From assembly GCA_025357835.1 (NCBI GenBank), contig JANYLM010000148.1, positions 1 to 64,000 of the forward strand: a DNA stretch of 64,000 bases, in the 5' to 3' direction. The position numbers and the translations under genes were made by a program. Under the pieces are notes generated by a model that saw only the letters and a program-made list of their open reading frames with translations, did no database searches and had not been told where the DNA came from. The stretch's first letter is position 1, and each line of letters begins with the position of its first letter. Source of the stretch: Gammaproteobacteria bacterium (lineage in GTDB: Bacteria; Pseudomonadota; Gammaproteobacteria; Steroidobacterales; Steroidobacteraceae). Shown piece by piece: positions 62,086-64,000 of this stretch.

Positions 62086-63395
62086 CGGAACGCCCTCAGC
62101 AACTCGGCGTTTGGCAACTGCGCAATCAGCGCAGTCTCGATCGCCGCACGCGCAGCCGGCAGCGAGATACGCGTCAGTACATCGGCGACGAAGGCGAATA
62201 TCAGCAGGCTTTGTGCGGTATCGCGATCGAGGCCTCGCGACAGCAAGTAGAAATACATTTCCGGATCCAGCCGGCCCGTGGTGGCGCCGTGCGCGCATTT
62301 GACCTCGTCGGTATGGATTTCCAGCTGCGGGCGCGAATCGATCTCGGCTGTCGGGGAGAGCAATATGCCGCGGCAGGACTGCTGTGAATCGGACTTCGAT
62401 GCGCCGGCGCTGACAATGACCTTACTGTTGAAGATTGTCCGGCTGCTGCCACTCGCGACGCTACGCGCGGTCTGTCGGCTGCGCGTGGCCGGCGCGCCAT
62501 GGGTCGCGATCACGACGCTATCGACGTGCCGTTCGCCATGGCCGACCAGCAAGGAATAGCTGTCTAGCGCGGCGCCCGCTTCGCCCAGCCGCGATTGCAG
62601 TGTGGTCCGTAGCACGCTGCCACCTAAGGCTATTGTGAACTGCCGGCAACTGCTGTCACGGTCCTGGACGACATCGAGGGAATCGAACTGGGTGGCATCC
62701 TCGTGCCCAGTAAATACGCGGTAGTGCTCGAGCTGTGCGCCGGCGCCTAGCTCGGCCTGCGTGAATGAATTGCACAGCGTCGCCTCAGTCCCCACGTTCA
62801 GATGGTGCTCGATGATCGTTGCGCGCGAGCCGGGCGCGGCAGAGATGATCACGCGCGGATAGGCGGCATTGCCTTCACCCGCGCCGCCGGTGAGGTGCAC
62901 CAGGCACAGCGGGGTATCGATGGGGCGCTTGATCTCGATATGCAGGCCGTCGGCGAACAGGGCCGTGTTCAGCAGCTCCCAGCGCCGCTGGTCCGCATCG
63001 CTGGTCGCTTCGAGATAGCGCGACAGGCGCGAGGGCTCGGTCGCGACAAGTTCGCGCAGGCTGCGTATCTCAAATCCGTCAATCTGTGCGGCCACGGCGG
63101 ACAGGCGCGGGTGGCCATTGACGATCAGGATGCTGGGGATCCGGCCCTGATCGGTAAGCCATGAGGCATCACCCGGAGCGGAGAGCGCGCTGTCGTTGGC
63201 GCCCGCATCGCGGAAGCTTTGCGCCTGCAGCACGCGCATGTTCGTATAGCGCCACGAATCGTCGTGAACGGTCGGCACGCCGAGCGCGAGGAAGCGCTGC
63301 ATCGCAGACTCCCGCCACGGCGAGAGCGCATCGGCCCTGCGGCCCTGCCACTGCGACTCGAAGGAGCGCATGGCCGGTGTCATGACCGCGCTCAT
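62082..63395 (-). CDS. sufD: Fe-S cluster assembly scaffold subunit SufD
   Basis: A 437-residue SufBD-family protein that forms the SufBC2D scaffold. It starts MSAVMTPAMRSFESQWQGRR. The beta-helix core has QFTIALGGSVLRTTLQSRLG and SDSQQSCRGILLSPTAEIDS. EIHTDEVKCAHGATTGRLDP contains the conserved Cys-Ala-His-Gly motif, and YLLSRGLDRDTAQSLLIFAF is typical of the C-terminus. It overlaps sufC (ATGA) and sufS, so all three are coupled. Confidence 0.95.
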   Translation of the reverse strand: MSAVMTPAMRSFESQWQGRRADALSPWRESAMQRFLALGVPTVHDDSWRYTNMRVLQAQSFRDAGANDSALSAPGDASWLTDQGRIPSILIVNGHPRLSAVAAQIDGFEIRSLRELVATEPSRLSRYLEATSDADQRRWELLNTALFADGLHIEIKRPIDTPLCLVHLTGGAGEGNAAYPRVIISAAPGSRATIIEHHLNVGTEATLCNSFTQAELGAGAQLEHYRVFTGHEDATQFDSLDVVQDRDSSCRQFTIALGGSVLRTTLQSRLGEAGAALDSYSLLVGHGERHVDSVVIATHGAPATRSRQTARSVASGSSRTIFNSKVIVSAGASKSDSQQSCRGILLSPTAEIDSRPQLEIHTDEVKCAHGATTGRLDPEMYFYLLSRGLDRDTAQSLLIFAFVADVLTRISLPAARAAIETALIAQLPNAELLRAFR

Positions 63396-64000
63396 GCGAC
63401 TGCGCTCTCGACGAGCCAGTCGTAACCGCGCTTTTCAAGTTCCAGCGCGAGCGACTTGTCGCCAGATTTAAGGATACGTCCACCGCCCAGCACATGCACC
63501 TGGTCCGGCGCGATGTAATCGAGCAATCGCTGGTAGTGGGTCACGAGGATGGTCGCGCGCTGCGGACCACGCAGGCTATTGACGCCCTCGGAGACGATCT
63601 TCAGCGCGTCGATGTCGAGCCCGGAGTCGGTCTCGTCGAGGATCGCAAGCTTCGGCTCGAGCACGAGCATCTGCAGGACCTCGTTGCGCTTCTTCTCGCC
63701 ACCGGAGAATCCCTCGTTGACCCCGCGCGTCAGAAAAGACTCGCTCATGTGCATGAATTTCATTTTTTCTTTTATCAGCGACAGGAACTCATAGGCGTCC
63801 ACCTCGGGCAAACCCGCGCTCTTGCGCTTGGCATTCAGCGCCGCTTTCAGCAGATATACATTGTTGACGCCGGGTATCTCGACCGGGTACTGGAAGCCGA
63901 GGAAGAACCCGGCGCGCGCCCGCTCTTCGGCCGGCATGGCCAGCAGATCCCGTCCCTCGAAGATCACCGCACCGCTAGTGACCTGGTAATCCTCACGGCC
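63392..64000 (-). CDS. sufC: Fe-S cluster assembly ATPase SufC (partial)
   Basis: The C-terminal 202 residues of SufC are inside the window; the N-terminus with the Walker A motif lies beyond the right edge. The reading frame stays open to base 64000, starting GREDYQVTSGAVIFEG. Family segments are FLGFQYPVEIPGVNNVYLLK, the ABC signature FSGGEKKRNEVLQ and Walker B KLAILDETDSGLDIDALK. VSEGVNSLRGPQRATILVTH holds the switch histidine. It provides ATP-driven motion to the SufB-SufD scaffold. Confidence 0.97.
   Translation of the reverse strand, partial: GREDYQVTSGAVIFEGRDLLAMPAEERARAGFFLGFQYPVEIPGVNNVYLLKAALNAKRKSAGLPEVDAYEFLSLIKEKMKFMHMSESFLTRGVNEGFSGGEKKRNEVLQMLVLEPKLAILDETDSGLDIDALKIVSEGVNSLRGPQRATILVTHYQRLLDYIAPDQVHVLGGGRILKSGDKSLALELEKRGYDWLVESAVA

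Overview
The window is a dense, roughly 60% GC bacterial chromosome segment from a gammaproteobacterium. The best evidence is gene order. The run queG / tsaE-amidase-mutL-miaA-hfq-hflX-hflK-hflC-DUF2065-purA ... rnr-rlmB ... rpsF-rpsR-rplI-dnaB-alr follows the E. coli 94-95 min region. A second block, ffh-rpsP-rimM-trmD-rplS with a divergent ccsA-like/corC pair, is also typical of the class. MutL carries an endonuclease-type C-terminal motif and the Fe-S system is SufCDSU-SufT, so this is not an enterobacterium. A Xanthomonadales, Nevskiales or Steroidobacter-like lineage fits, but that is inference.

Layout. 1-2.1 kb: end of a GldA/GldF-type ABC exporter and an unknown repeat-containing protein. 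2.2-11.9 kb: a surface-polysaccharide cluster (asparagine synthase homologue, three glycosyltransferase-like genes, and a five-gene CDP-sugar pathway with a C-methyltransferase). 11.9-14.3 kb: a DUF2231 membrane protein and a DUF4382-type lipoprotein. 14.3-20 kb: tRNA-Glu(CTC), pcnB-folK-dNK-panC and queG. 19.9-30 kb: the tsaE-to-purA housekeeping run. 30.1-35.5 kb: an accessory insert between purA and rnr with two MFS transporters, two very small membrane proteins, a TPR-GGDEF diguanylate cyclase and tRNA-Leu(CAG). 35.7-42.6 kb: rnr-rlmB, the rpsF operon, dnaB and alr. 42.7-45.7 kb: an FHA / PP2C phosphatase / Ser-Thr kinase operon. 45.8-49.2 kb: radA, corC-like and ccsA-like genes. 49.4-55.9 kb: ffh, rpsP-rimM-trmD-rplS, sppA, a PAP2 phosphatase and dgkA. 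56-58.3 kb: the kbl-tdh threonine degradation operon. 58.6-64 kb: an Hsp15-like RNA-binding protein facing a suf operon (sufC-D-S-U-T, Rieske ferredoxin, sixA) that runs off the right edge.

How the genes work together. The CDP-sugar genes form a nearly complete route from glucose-1-phosphate to a CDP-activated, C-methylated 6-deoxyhexose, which the neighbouring glycosyltransferases could attach to a surface glycan. The kinase/phosphatase/FHA genes form a closed phospho-signalling unit. The suf genes cover sulfur mobilisation, scaffold and carrier functions for Fe-S assembly. I saw no CRISPR array, insertion sequence, prophage or toxin-antitoxin module.

The observations most worth following are: a PanC homologue with most of its ATP-site signature replaced, a missing panB and a start-codon-proximal hairpin; a 32-residue protein directly after an OFA-family transporter; the C-methyl sugar cluster; a 63-bp near-perfect hairpin upstream of kbl; and the kinase triad.
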